Source: CAJXWH01 sp964343365
Lineage (GTDB): Bacteria > Pseudomonadota > Gammaproteobacteria > Arenicellales > UBA868
DNA: 64,000 nt
Assembly (NCBI GenBank): GCA_964343365.1
Contig: CAYFJI010000001.1
Coordinates: 1 to 64,000 of the forward strand
Direction: 5' to 3'
Shown here: positions 25,149 to 33,866 of the stretch, piece after piece
Position numbering within the stretch: the first letter of the stretch is position 1
Layout: each line of letters starts with the position of its first letter
Position numbers and translations under genes: made by a program
The notes under the pieces: model-generated
What the model saw: the letters and a program-made list of their open reading frames with translations, nothing else
What the model was told of the DNA's origin: nothing
Databases searched by the model: none

Positions 25149-26537
25149 CTATTTACGCTCTTTGAGCCTGTCACGCCCCTGTTTAATTTGTTGAATAACT
25201 TGCATAGGTGCAGTTCCGCCGATATGATTTCTTGATTTTACTGAGCCATCAACGGTTAGGATGTCAAAAACATCTATCTTGATGTCACTACAAAGCTCTT
25301 GTAGAGATTTTAAGGATAGGTCGGATAATTGGAGGTTATTTTTTTCAGCAATAGTGACTGCGCGACCTACTAGAGCGTGTGCATCACGGAAGGTCTGCCC
25401 TTTCAAAACAAGATAATCTGCTAAATCTGTTGCTGTAGTATGCCCCCTGGTAGCAGCCTCCTTCATTTTGGCATAATGGAATACTATGTGTGGAACTATA
25501 TTTTTTAGTATTTTCAAGCAGGAAAGTACAGTGTCAATGCTGTCAAATAGAGGTTCTTTATCCTCTTGGTTATCACGGTTATAAGTTAAAGCTTGCCCCT
25601 TCATCAAAACTAAAATTGCATTTAGATTTCCTATGACTCTTGCGGTCTTGCCTCTTACTAGCTCAACGACATCGGGATTTTTCTTTTGTGGCATAATGCT
25701 CGAGCCGGTGCAAAATGCATCATCAATATCAATGAAGCCAAATGGCTGGGATGCCCATAGCGAAAGGTCTTCGCAAATGCGTGACAAATGTATTGAAAGT
25801 ATCGCTGAGGTAGATTGAAATTCCATTATAAAATCTCGATCCGACACTGCGTCTAGGGAGTTTCGACTCACTTCGGAAAAACCCAGCTCTTTTGCAGTCA
25901 TATGTCGATCAATAGGAAATCCAGTACCAGCCAAAGCCCCTGATCCCAATGGTGAAACGTTAACTCGTTTTAGGCAATCATCGTATCGGAGCCAATCTCG
26001 ATCTAGCATTTCGGTCCACGCCATCAAGTGATGTCCGAGTGTCACAGGCTGGGCATTTTGCAAGTGAGTCAAGCCGGGTATTATCGTCCCATTTTCTCGT
26101 TCTGCGACATCCATAAGCTCAGTTTGAAGAGCAATAATTTTTTCACCAATTTCACTTATAGCTTTGCGCATATAAAGGCGTAAATCAGTTGCAATTTGAT
26201 CGTTTCTTGAACGAGCTGTATGAAGTTTTTTTCCACTATCACCGATGAGGTCAATTAGTCGTGCTTCGACATTCATGTGCACGTCTTCATGATCGTTTGA
26301 CCAAGGAAATTGATTGTTCTTAACTTCATTCAATATTTTTTTAAGACCACTAATGATTGAGTCGCATTCTTTTTTTGTTATTATTTCGCAATGAAGTAAC
26401 ATTTTGGCATGAGCACAAGAGCCTAAAATATCTTGTTCAACTAATCGGCGATCGAATGACTGAGATGCAGTAAAGGTCTCCACTTCATCGTCTACAGTTT
26501 CACTAAATCGTCCACCCCAAAGCTTATCGATCACCAT
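25149..26537 (-). CDS. argH: Argininosuccinate lyase
   Basis: Cleaves argininosuccinate to arginine and fumarate, the last step of arginine synthesis. The 462-residue protein opens LWGGRFSETVDD and has HTARSRNDQIATDLR near residue 108, HLQNAQPVTLGHH near 160, and the fumarase/aspartase signature GSSIMPQKKNPD near 280 with the catalytic Ser. Starts at ATG 26537. The lipoprotein gene follows after 3 nt, implying cotranscription. No other arg genes are nearby. Confidence 0.97.
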   Translation of the reverse strand: MVIDKLWGGRFSETVDDEVETFTASQSFDRRLVEQDILGSCAHAKMLLHCEIITKKECDSIISGLKKILNEVKNNQFPWSNDHEDVHMNVEARLIDLIGDSGKKLHTARSRNDQIATDLRLYMRKAISEIGEKIIALQTELMDVAERENGTIIPGLTHLQNAQPVTLGHHLMAWTEMLDRDWLRYDDCLKRVNVSPLGSGALAGTGFPIDRHMTAKELGFSEVSRNSLDAVSDRDFIMEFQSTSAILSIHLSRICEDLSLWASQPFGFIDIDDAFCTGSSIMPQKKNPDVVELVRGKTARVIGNLNAILVLMKGQALTYNRDNQEDKEPLFDSIDTVLSCLKILKNIVPHIVFHYAKMKEAATRGHTTATDLADYLVLKGQTFRDAHALVGRAVTIAEKNNLQLSDLSLKSLQELCSDIKIDVFDILTVDGSVKSRNHIGGTAPMQVIQQIKQGRDRLKERK

Positions 26538-26608
26538 TTGTTAGTTAGAGCCTGTTTGGATATTTTTGAATTCATTTGATTTAATATTATCTTCTAAAGA
26601 AATGAAAA

Positions 26609-27214
26609 TTAGCGCAGAACAGATAAATATAGAGATAGCGCTCGAATTTGTTCCAGCGATAATCTAAATGCAATTGGACTCATAATCTCACTCCATCGTT
26701 CTTCAGATTTGAATGCAATGAGCTGCCTTTCTGTATATTCGGGATGTTGGCCTCCAACACGCGGAAATTTTGTTGGTATACCGGCACCAGTAGGGCCATG
26801 GCAGCCCATACATGAAGGTACTTCCATAAGTTTAAAGCCGCTTCGATATAGTTCTTCACCTAGCTTAACCATATCAATCTGTTCATTTTTTACCGTTAGT
26901 ATTTTAATTTCTTGAGAAGAGTACCACGCATCCAAATCTGCCATGTCCTCATCTGTGAGAGTTTGGGCTAGGCCTACCATGACAGCATTTTTTCGAATTC
27001 CAGATTTGAAATTCACCAGTTGCTGAGCGATATAGCCCGGGACTTGCCCGGCTAGTGATGGGAAATCGCTGTTGTCGCTATTTCCATCTACTCCATGGCA
27101 AGCACTACACACAAGAGACTTCTTTTCGCCGGTAGTCGGATCTCCCGCTGTTAAACCAGCAGCCGGAATCATATACAAGCAAGATGCTATGATAATTAGT
27201 ATTAGGCGGTTCAT
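26609..27214 (-). CDS. Cytochrome c4-like dihaem protein
   Basis: Periplasmic dihaem electron carrier, 201 residues from ATG 27214. That start has AAGGA about 10 nt before it and leads directly into a signal peptide (NRLILIIIASCLYMIPAAGLTAG). Two CxxCH haem sites are present, CSACHG and CMGCHG, each in a class I cytochrome c domain with distal methionines (for example VMVGLAQ and EIMSPIAF). Position upstream of engB and polA matches the cytochrome c4-engB-polA cluster of pseudomonads. It likely donates electrons to terminal oxidases. Confidence 0.9.
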   Translation of the reverse strand: MNRLILIIIASCLYMIPAAGLTAGDPTTGEKKSLVCSACHGVDGNSDNSDFPSLAGQVPGYIAQQLVNFKSGIRKNAVMVGLAQTLTDEDMADLDAWYSSQEIKILTVKNEQIDMVKLGEELYRSGFKLMEVPSCMGCHGPTGAGIPTKFPRVGGQHPEYTERQLIAFKSEERWSEIMSPIAFRLSLEQIRALSLYLSVLR

Positions 27215-27378
27215 TAGAAAATATCCTTGATGCAAAACAAATCTTATTTTGGTCTTTTGATTCTAAAGATTAGCTGGTATAACGTTGACTAGCTCTACTG
27301 AGTCATTAAATTAGGCATACTAAATTTCTTCTGCACATTAAGCTAAAAGCTAACCTAAACACACGGTAATTATAACTC

Positions 27379-28053
27379 GTGATTCAAATTGTTACTGAAT
27401 TTAAAGACCTTGGCCTAGCTCACTTTGTGTCTAGTGCCCATCTGCCCCAACAATGGCCCGAAGATGCAGGGGTAGAGGTGGCTTTTGCTGGTCGCTCCAA
27501 TGTGGGCAAATCTAGCGCTATAAATGCAATAACTGGCCAATCTCGTTTGGCTCGCACCAGTAAAACACCCGGAAGAACCCAACAAATCGTCTTTTTTGGT
27601 ATCGACGAGCTTAGAAGGATAGTCGATTTGCCGGGTTACGGTTATGCAAAAGTTCCCAAAGAGCTGCAAAAGCACTGGGGGAAAATGATACGTCTTTATC
27701 TGGAAAGTCGAAAATCTCTAAAGGCTTTAATTTTACCTGTCGATATACGTCGTGGGTTAACTAATCGTGACTGGCAGTTACTTGATTGGTGTAACGAGAG
27801 GGAACTAAGCGTCCATATATTGCTTACGAAAAGCGATAAATTAAGTCGTAGTTCTGGAAAAAAGGCACTATTCGATATCGATAACGAAATTAAATATAAT
27901 TTAGTTACTATTCAGTTATTTTCCGTCACGCGAAAAGTTGGCATTGTTGACGCCCGAAATAGATTACTAGAATGGTTAGCTGAACCATCTTCAACTGTGA
28001 GCATCCGCCCAATTTTGACCAACTCCAACATCGACTCTAAGGGGAACCAGTAA
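27379..28053 (+). CDS. engB: Ribosome biogenesis GTP-binding protein EngB (YihA/YsxC)
   Basis: Essential-type GTPase in large-subunit assembly. The 224-residue protein has G1 AFAGRSNVGKSSAINA, G3 DLPGYGYA and G4 LTKSDK. The start is GTG 27379. The last 63 nt overlap the convergent end of polA, so the final about 20 residues share DNA with the polymerase C-terminus. That tail (after WLAEP) is variable in the family. Convergence with polA is common in gammaproteobacteria, but usually with a gap; no Spot 42-like RNA gene can fit here. Confidence 0.95.
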   Translation: MIQIVTEFKDLGLAHFVSSAHLPQQWPEDAGVEVAFAGRSNVGKSSAINAITGQSRLARTSKTPGRTQQIVFFGIDELRRIVDLPGYGYAKVPKELQKHWGKMIRLYLESRKSLKALILPVDIRRGLTNRDWQLLDWCNERELSVHILLTKSDKLSRSSGKKALFDIDNEIKYNLVTIQLFSVTRKVGIVDARNRLLEWLAEPSSTVSIRPILTNSNIDSKGNQ

Positions 28054-30681
28054 TTTGATGACCCCACACATTAATGCAGGGATGTTCTTTTGAACTTCAT
28101 CGATTTCTTCTAGTGGTACTTCAAAAACTAGCTCATCATGTACTTGCAAGATCATGCGCGCTCCGAGTCTTTCATTACAAATCCAGTTATCAATAGCGAG
28201 CATCGACAATTTAATAATGTCAGCTGCAGTTCCTTGCATCGGAGCATTGATGGCAGCACGTTCGGCTGCTTGTCGACGGCTATGATTGCTGGCATTAATT
28301 TCATTTAGATATAATCTTCTGCCTAATAGGGTTTCGACATAGCGTTGTTCCCTAGCTAGTTCCCGTGTCTCTTCCATATATATCATAACTTCAGGATATC
28401 TCTCAAAGTAAAGATCGATATATTGTTGAGCTTCGTTTCGAGCAATTCCTAGTTGTTTCGCAAGCCCAAACGCAGACATTCCATATATCAGACCAAAATT
28501 AATGGATTTTGCACTACGCCGTTGATCTCGGCTCACTTCATCAAGGCGACAGCCAAACACTTCTGCGGCGGTTGCTGAATGAATATCCTCTTCCGCATTA
28601 AAAGCATTAATTAAGCCTCCATCACCTGACAAATGGGCCATAATTCTTAACTCTATCTGTGAATAATCGGCAGAAATAAATATTTTTCCTTCTTCCGGTT
28701 CAAAGGCTTCCCTAATGCGCCGGCCTTCGAGCGTCCTGATGGGTATGTTTTGTAGATTAGGATCACTACTAGAGAGTCGGCCAGTACCAACTGCTGCTTG
28801 GTGATAAGAAGTATGGACCCGCCCAGTCTTGGTGTCTACCAATTCGGGTAGTTTGTCGGTATAGGTAGATCTAAGTTTGCTAAAACCCCTGTACTCTAGG
28901 ATCAAGCGTGGTAGTTCATGTTCTTCTGCTAATTCCTGAAGAACACCTTCAGCTGTTGATGGTTGCCCTTTAGGAGTCTTGCTGATTATTGGCAGATTAA
29001 GTTTGTCGAATAGTATGGCTTGAATTTGTTTTGGTGATGCCATGTTAAAGCGTGATTCGGCAATTTCATAAGCTCTTTCCTCAATATCTAGAATTCGTTC
29101 CTTTAATTCCGCACTTTGCATTCCAAGCATTTGTATATTCACCCGTACACCGGTTCGTTCTATGTTTGATAACACCGGTACTAATGGCATCTCAATAGTG
29201 GTAAAAAGCCCTAAAAGCTCAGGCTCAACTTGTAATCTAGGCATTAAGTGCTCATGTAGGCGCAAGGTAATTTCAGCATCTTCGGCGGCATAGCTCCCCG
29301 CGCTTTCTAGCTGAACTTGATTGAAGGTTACTTGTGATTTTCCTTTTCCAGCTACATCTTCAAACTTGATGGTTGTATGGTTTAAATGTGTTAGGGCAAG
29401 GGTGTCCATATCATGACGTGATGCTGTGCTATTCAATATATAGGATTCAAGCATTGTGTCGAATCGAATTCCACGTAAATTGATCCCATAATTCAGCAAG
29501 ACGCTACGATCGTATTTAAGGTTTTGACCAATTTTAATGACATGATCATTTTCCAAAAGTGGACGTAGTCTTTCAAGAACAAGATCAAGCTTAAGTTGTT
29601 TAGGGGCACCTATGTAATCGTGAGCGAGAGGAACATAGGCGGCTCGTCCTATTTGATCAGAAAAAGATATGCCCACAAGCTCAGCTTGCATTATGTTTAG
29701 TGAAGTTGTTTCGCAGTCGAAGGCAAAATATGGTGCAGTCTCTAGCCGCTTGATCCAGGTCTCAAGCATTTCGTAATTCAAAATTACATCATATTCTGGG
29801 GTTTTTTCACCATGTTCTTTGTTAGATTTTTTTTCTTCACTTAGCTCTGCTAGCCAGGTTTTAAATTCAAGACGAAAATATAATTTGCGAAGTTCTTCTA
29901 AGTTTGGTTGATTTGGCTTAAGATCTTTTGGGGCTAGGTTTAGCGGCACATCACACTTAATTGTAACCAATTCGCGCACTAGGGCTAGTTGATCTAAAGA
30001 ATCTTTAATATTGGATGCGATCTTGCCAGGGATGTCGTCAAGATGCCTGATAATATGTTCTATAGAATTGTACTCTTGTAATAACTTGCAGGCGGTTTTC
30101 GGCCCGACTTTGGGGATACCTGGGACGTTATCCGAGGTGTCTCCTACTAACGAAAGATAATCAACGATCTGGTTAGGCGACACCCCAAATTTTTTTGTCA
30201 CTTCGTCGTGGTCGTAAGTTATGTCTTTCATGGTGTCAATCATGGTTATATGTTTCGTTACTAACTGAGTTAAGTCTTTATCACCACTTATAATAAAAAC
30301 TTTCATACTAGAAGTAGCTGCTTTGGTTGCTAGTGTTCCAATGACATCATCTGCTTCCACACCATTAACGCTCATAACGAATAGCCCTAAAGCATTAATT
30401 AAGTTATTTATCTGGGGAATTTGATTTCGCAATTCTTCTGGCATTGGTGGGCGATTGGCTTTATATTGAGAATAAAGTGAGTCCCGAAAAGTCGGCCCTG
30501 GAGCGTCAAATACAACGCAACAATAGTCAGGGTTGAAGTCGATAATTAAACGACGCAACATATTTACGATCCCATAAGTCGCGCCTGTTGGTTCTCCATG
30601 TGAATTCATTAGTTTAGGCATGGCATGGAATGCTCTGTACAAGTATGAAGAACCGTCTACCAACAATATTGTTTCTGACAT
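27991..30681 (-). CDS. polA: DNA polymerase I
   Basis: Fills gaps and removes RNA primers in replication and repair. The 896-residue protein has the 5'-3' exonuclease domain (about 1-290, LLVDGSSYLYRAFHA), a 3'-5' exonuclease domain (about 310-490) that keeps the catalytic FDCETTS Asp-x-Glu, and the polymerase domain with SADYSQIELRIMAHLS (motif A), RRSAKSINFGLIYGMS (motif B) and QVHDELVFEV (motif C). Proofreading residues appear intact. ATG 30681. Confidence 0.98.
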   Translation of the reverse strand: MSETILLVDGSSYLYRAFHAMPKLMNSHGEPTGATYGIVNMLRRLIIDFNPDYCCVVFDAPGPTFRDSLYSQYKANRPPMPEELRNQIPQINNLINALGLFVMSVNGVEADDVIGTLATKAATSSMKVFIISGDKDLTQLVTKHITMIDTMKDITYDHDEVTKKFGVSPNQIVDYLSLVGDTSDNVPGIPKVGPKTACKLLQEYNSIEHIIRHLDDIPGKIASNIKDSLDQLALVRELVTIKCDVPLNLAPKDLKPNQPNLEELRKLYFRLEFKTWLAELSEEKKSNKEHGEKTPEYDVILNYEMLETWIKRLETAPYFAFDCETTSLNIMQAELVGISFSDQIGRAAYVPLAHDYIGAPKQLKLDLVLERLRPLLENDHVIKIGQNLKYDRSVLLNYGINLRGIRFDTMLESYILNSTASRHDMDTLALTHLNHTTIKFEDVAGKGKSQVTFNQVQLESAGSYAAEDAEITLRLHEHLMPRLQVEPELLGLFTTIEMPLVPVLSNIERTGVRVNIQMLGMQSAELKERILDIEERAYEIAESRFNMASPKQIQAILFDKLNLPIISKTPKGQPSTAEGVLQELAEEHELPRLILEYRGFSKLRSTYTDKLPELVDTKTGRVHTSYHQAAVGTGRLSSSDPNLQNIPIRTLEGRRIREAFEPEEGKIFISADYSQIELRIMAHLSGDGGLINAFNAEEDIHSATAAEVFGCRLDEVSRDQRRSAKSINFGLIYGMSAFGLAKQLGIARNEAQQYIDLYFERYPEVMIYMEETRELAREQRYVETLLGRRLYLNEINASNHSRRQAAERAAINAPMQGTAADIIKLSMLAIDNWICNERLGARMILQVHDELVFEVPLEEIDEVQKNIPALMCGVIKLLVPLRVDVGVGQNWADAHS

Positions 30682-31008
30682 GCTTTCCGCTTCTCTTTGA
30701 GATAAGTTGGCGCTAATGTTCTCAAATCTAGTTGAGATCTTATATTTTCAACACCTTAACACTGAGTATACGGTCCGTGTTGGACGTTGTAATGGCAATT
30801 CTCATATTGAAGATCGCGAGATGATTAAGAAACCTTTACAATCTATGTTTTATCGATCGACATAATTGTATTATTGAAGTAAAAATTGCTCTGATTTGAG
30901 GCATTTAGATGGTGCTAGGTTTGGTGGAGCACCTGACAAAGGGACCGTGAGATTTTAAATACTAATTATTCTATGGAGTTCTTAAAAACTACGTAGGGGC
31001 AAGGATTT
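30682..31008. other. Intergenic region between polA and lysA with an inverted repeat
   Basis: About 330 nt between divergent genes, presumably holding both promoters. The only clear structure is a perfect 6-bp inverted repeat, GGTGCT at 30911-30916 and AGCACC at 30928-30933, about 75 nt before lysA. AAGGA at 31001-31005 is the lysA ribosome site. No gene is seen. Confidence 0.5.
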
Positions 31009-32265
31009 TTGGACTACTTTCGCTATTTAAACAATGCTTATGTTGTTGAGGATGTACCACTAGCAAAGATCGCCGAGCTAGTAGGCACTCCCTGTTATGT
31101 TTATTCTCGTGCCACAATCGAGAGGAATTGGCATGTTTTCGATTCAGCTTTTGGTCAATATCCACATCATATTTGTTATGCTGTAAAAGCAAATTCGAAT
31201 TTAGCAGTTCTGGATCTTCTCGTGCGTTTAGGTTCTCACTTCGATATTGTATCGGTAGGTGAGCTAGAGCGTGTAATTAGGGCTGGTGGGAGTGCATCAA
31301 ACGTAATATTTTCGGGAGTTGGGAAAGGTGAATCTGAGATTAAACGTGCTATTGAATTAGGCATCGGTTGCATTAACCTGGAATCTGAATCAGAGTTGGA
31401 ACGAGTGGCAAAAATAGCCGTTGAACTGGGTAAGAAAGTGCCAATAGGAATCAGAATAAATCCCGAAGTTGATGCTAAGACACATCCATATATTACGACA
31501 GGTCTTCGTGACAATAAGTTTGGAGTCGAAATAAATAAAGCAGCTGAAATGTTTCGTCGTGCGGCTGATATTGAAAGTATCATAATAAAAGGCATTGCCT
31601 GCCACATAGGCTCTCAGATGTTAGAGATACAGCCTTTTTTGGATGCAATTAAAAAAGTGGTAGATTTTTTGGAAGACTTGTTGACAGATGGTGTTCAGAT
31701 AGATCACTTGGACATTGGGGGTGGGTTTGGTATTCGGTATAAAAACGAAAATCCACCCTTACCGGCTGATTATGTAAATGCTGTTGTTGATGTGATGGAG
31801 AGCCGTAGACACCGTTTACCTGTTATGATCGAGCCTGGCCGTTCAATCGTTGGGAACGCTGGGGTTCTGATAACAAAAGTTGAATATTTGAAACATAACG
31901 ACCAGCGTGACTTCGCGGTTGTTGATGCGGGGATGAATGATTTAATGCGCCCTGCCCTCTATGGGAGTTACCATGAAATTTTGCCAGCGAGGCTTGGCTC
32001 TGAGTCTGCTGACTACAACTATTCTGTTGTCGGCCCAATTTGTGAAAGCGCAGATTTTTTGGGCCACGAAAGGAATTTGGCATTAGCCGAAACGGATTTG
32101 CTAGTGATTCAATCTGCTGGTGCCTATGGATTTGTAATGAGCTCTAACTATAATTCCAAACCTAGACCGCCTGAAGTCATAGTTGACCAAGATCAATTTT
32201 ATGTTGTTCGAAGAAGAGAGACACTGAATCAACTAATGGAGGGCGAGTGTTTATTTCCGAGATGA
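31009..32265 (+). CDS. lysA: Diaminopimelate decarboxylase
   Basis: PLP enzyme that decarboxylates meso-diaminopimelate to lysine. The 418-residue protein contains the family's YAVKANSNLAVL with the PLP lysine near residue 63, GGGFGIRY near 241, EPGRSIVGNAG near 278, and GAYGFVMSSNYNSKPRPPEV near the C-terminus. The homology begins at DYFRYLNNAY, and the only start giving that is TTG 31009, preceded by AAGGA. lptM and dapF, usual partners of lysA, are not adjacent. Confidence 0.95.
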   Translation: MDYFRYLNNAYVVEDVPLAKIAELVGTPCYVYSRATIERNWHVFDSAFGQYPHHICYAVKANSNLAVLDLLVRLGSHFDIVSVGELERVIRAGGSASNVIFSGVGKGESEIKRAIELGIGCINLESESELERVAKIAVELGKKVPIGIRINPEVDAKTHPYITTGLRDNKFGVEINKAAEMFRRAADIESIIIKGIACHIGSQMLEIQPFLDAIKKVVDFLEDLLTDGVQIDHLDIGGGFGIRYKNENPPLPADYVNAVVDVMESRRHRLPVMIEPGRSIVGNAGVLITKVEYLKHNDQRDFAVVDAGMNDLMRPALYGSYHEILPARLGSESADYNYSVVGPICESADFLGHERNLALAETDLLVIQSAGAYGFVMSSNYNSKPRPPEVIVDQDQFYVVRRRETLNQLMEGECLFPR

Positions 32266-32275
32266 ACTGATCTTT

Positions 32276-33853
32276 TTGAGTTCCGTACCTCCCACTCCAA
32301 TTGTGAAGATGCTAAATCTATCGATTCCCGCTAGCCGTCTTTTTGTTTTCATCACGATTTCGATGGGCGTTATAGCCAGTATTTTGCTTTCGATCTGGAG
32401 CATCACTATCGACGATGTGATTAACAACGATGGTATCGTCTACATTAGGGCAGCCGAGTTGTGGTCTCGTGGGGACTGGCAAGCTGCTCTAGGAGTCTAC
32501 AAATGGCCTTTTTATCCCTGGTTGATTATGGTTTTTAGTGATGCGTTGGGAATATCATTTAAAACAGCAGGGCATGTGTTAAATACAACTTTCTTTTCTC
32601 TCGTGGTAGTATTTTTTGTGCAGACCGTTCGTGCTTTTGGTGGTCGATCAAGAATGGCCATAATCATAGCCATGTTAATCGCATTGCTTCACCCTGCGTT
32701 TAATGAATATCGGGCTTTTTTAATTAGAGACCCAGGATATCTGGCAGCCTATTTGCTTGGAATATATAGCCTAGTATGTTATCGATGGTCACTACGAGTA
32801 CGATATTCTGTTTTCGCTATATTGAGTTTTCTTGTCGCTAGTTTATTCCGTGTTGAGGGGCTAGTTTTTCTATTTGCAATTCCTATCCTTTTGTTGGTGA
32901 GTTATTCAGGGTCAACAAAATGGCCATGGTTGCGCTATATGTTTAGTTTGTCATTAATCCTAGTGTTGGGTTGTGTGTTAGGAGGTTGGTTCATTGTGAC
33001 AGAGGATGGCCCTGTCGGGCTTTTATTGTTGCAAGATCCATTGGCTGTTCTCGTGGAGGGGTGGAGTCAAATTCGGATGGGAATCGATGAAAAGCTTTTA
33101 ATTTTTGAGGAACAATTTCTAGGCCCCTATTCTACTGGTTATGCATATTTGTTGTTTGTCTTAACCGCATTAAATGTGATTTTATCTTCTATAGTTTTTG
33201 AGTTAGAAATTCCATATGTAGTGTTAGTAGGATATGGGCTGTATTCACATTCCCTGGCCAAAGATCAAAGGTTGAAGAGATTATGGGCAAGTTTTATTGT
33301 AATTAATCTTGGAATATTGACGGTATTTGTTTTAATTATGCTATTCCTTGCACCGCGTTACCCGTTAGCGATGACAATTACCATCCTAATTGCAGCACCA
33401 TTAATTCTAGAGAAGTTAATTTCAAATATCAGAAATCAGCAGATAAAAAAAATTGGAAAGTTTTTTTTGATAGTTCTCGCGATATGGGCGTTAGGTGAAA
33501 GTTATAGTGGACTATCAAACTTTACTAGAGCTGAACATCTACGTGATGCTGGATATTGGTTATATGATAAAACAGAAAAAACATCAGGCCCGATTTTGAC
33601 TAATAATCGAAAAATTGCGTTTTATGCCAGTCAAAAGGGTGTCAGAGATGTGCTTACAATTAATAACGGTATACCAGTTTCTGAAATTCCTAACCTAGTC
33701 AAAGAGCTTGGTTGCGATTTTGCTGGAATACGTGTTAAGCGAGATGACATTTTCTTAGAATCAGAATTAAGGAAAGCAATTAAAAGTAAACCAGTGAGTG
33801 TCATCGAAAACGAACATGGTGACAGAGTTTTGTTGTATGATTTAAGGGGTTAG
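32276..33853 (+). CDS. GT39/ArnT-like membrane glycosyltransferase, unassigned
   Basis: A 525-residue polytopic membrane protein with roughly ten hydrophobic segments, beginning LFVFITISMGVIASILLSIW. After the first segment it has DDVINNDGIVYIRAAELWSRGDW, similar to the acidic first loop (DD/DE) of protein-mannosyltransferase and ArnT-type enzymes, which use polyprenyl-phosphate sugars on the periplasmic side. The C-terminal about 120 residues are soluble. The start is uncertain: TTG 32276, GTG 32303 or ATG 32309, none with a good ribosome site. It stands alone between lysA and rhlB. Substrate unknown. Confidence 0.6.
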   Translation: MSSVPPTPIVKMLNLSIPASRLFVFITISMGVIASILLSIWSITIDDVINNDGIVYIRAAELWSRGDWQAALGVYKWPFYPWLIMVFSDALGISFKTAGHVLNTTFFSLVVVFFVQTVRAFGGRSRMAIIIAMLIALLHPAFNEYRAFLIRDPGYLAAYLLGIYSLVCYRWSLRVRYSVFAILSFLVASLFRVEGLVFLFAIPILLLVSYSGSTKWPWLRYMFSLSLILVLGCVLGGWFIVTEDGPVGLLLLQDPLAVLVEGWSQIRMGIDEKLLIFEEQFLGPYSTGYAYLLFVLTALNVILSSIVFELEIPYVVLVGYGLYSHSLAKDQRLKRLWASFIVINLGILTVFVLIMLFLAPRYPLAMTITILIAAPLILEKLISNIRNQQIKKIGKFFLIVLAIWALGESYSGLSNFTRAEHLRDAGYWLYDKTEKTSGPILTNNRKIAFYASQKGVRDVLTINNGIPVSEIPNLVKELGCDFAGIRVKRDDIFLESELRKAIKSKPVSVIENEHGDRVLLYDLRG

Positions 33854-33866
33854 ACGCAATGAGCTA

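Noticed and set aside
28054..28200. Spot 42-like RNA near engB/polA
   Set aside because: The two genes overlap, so there is no intergenic space for it.
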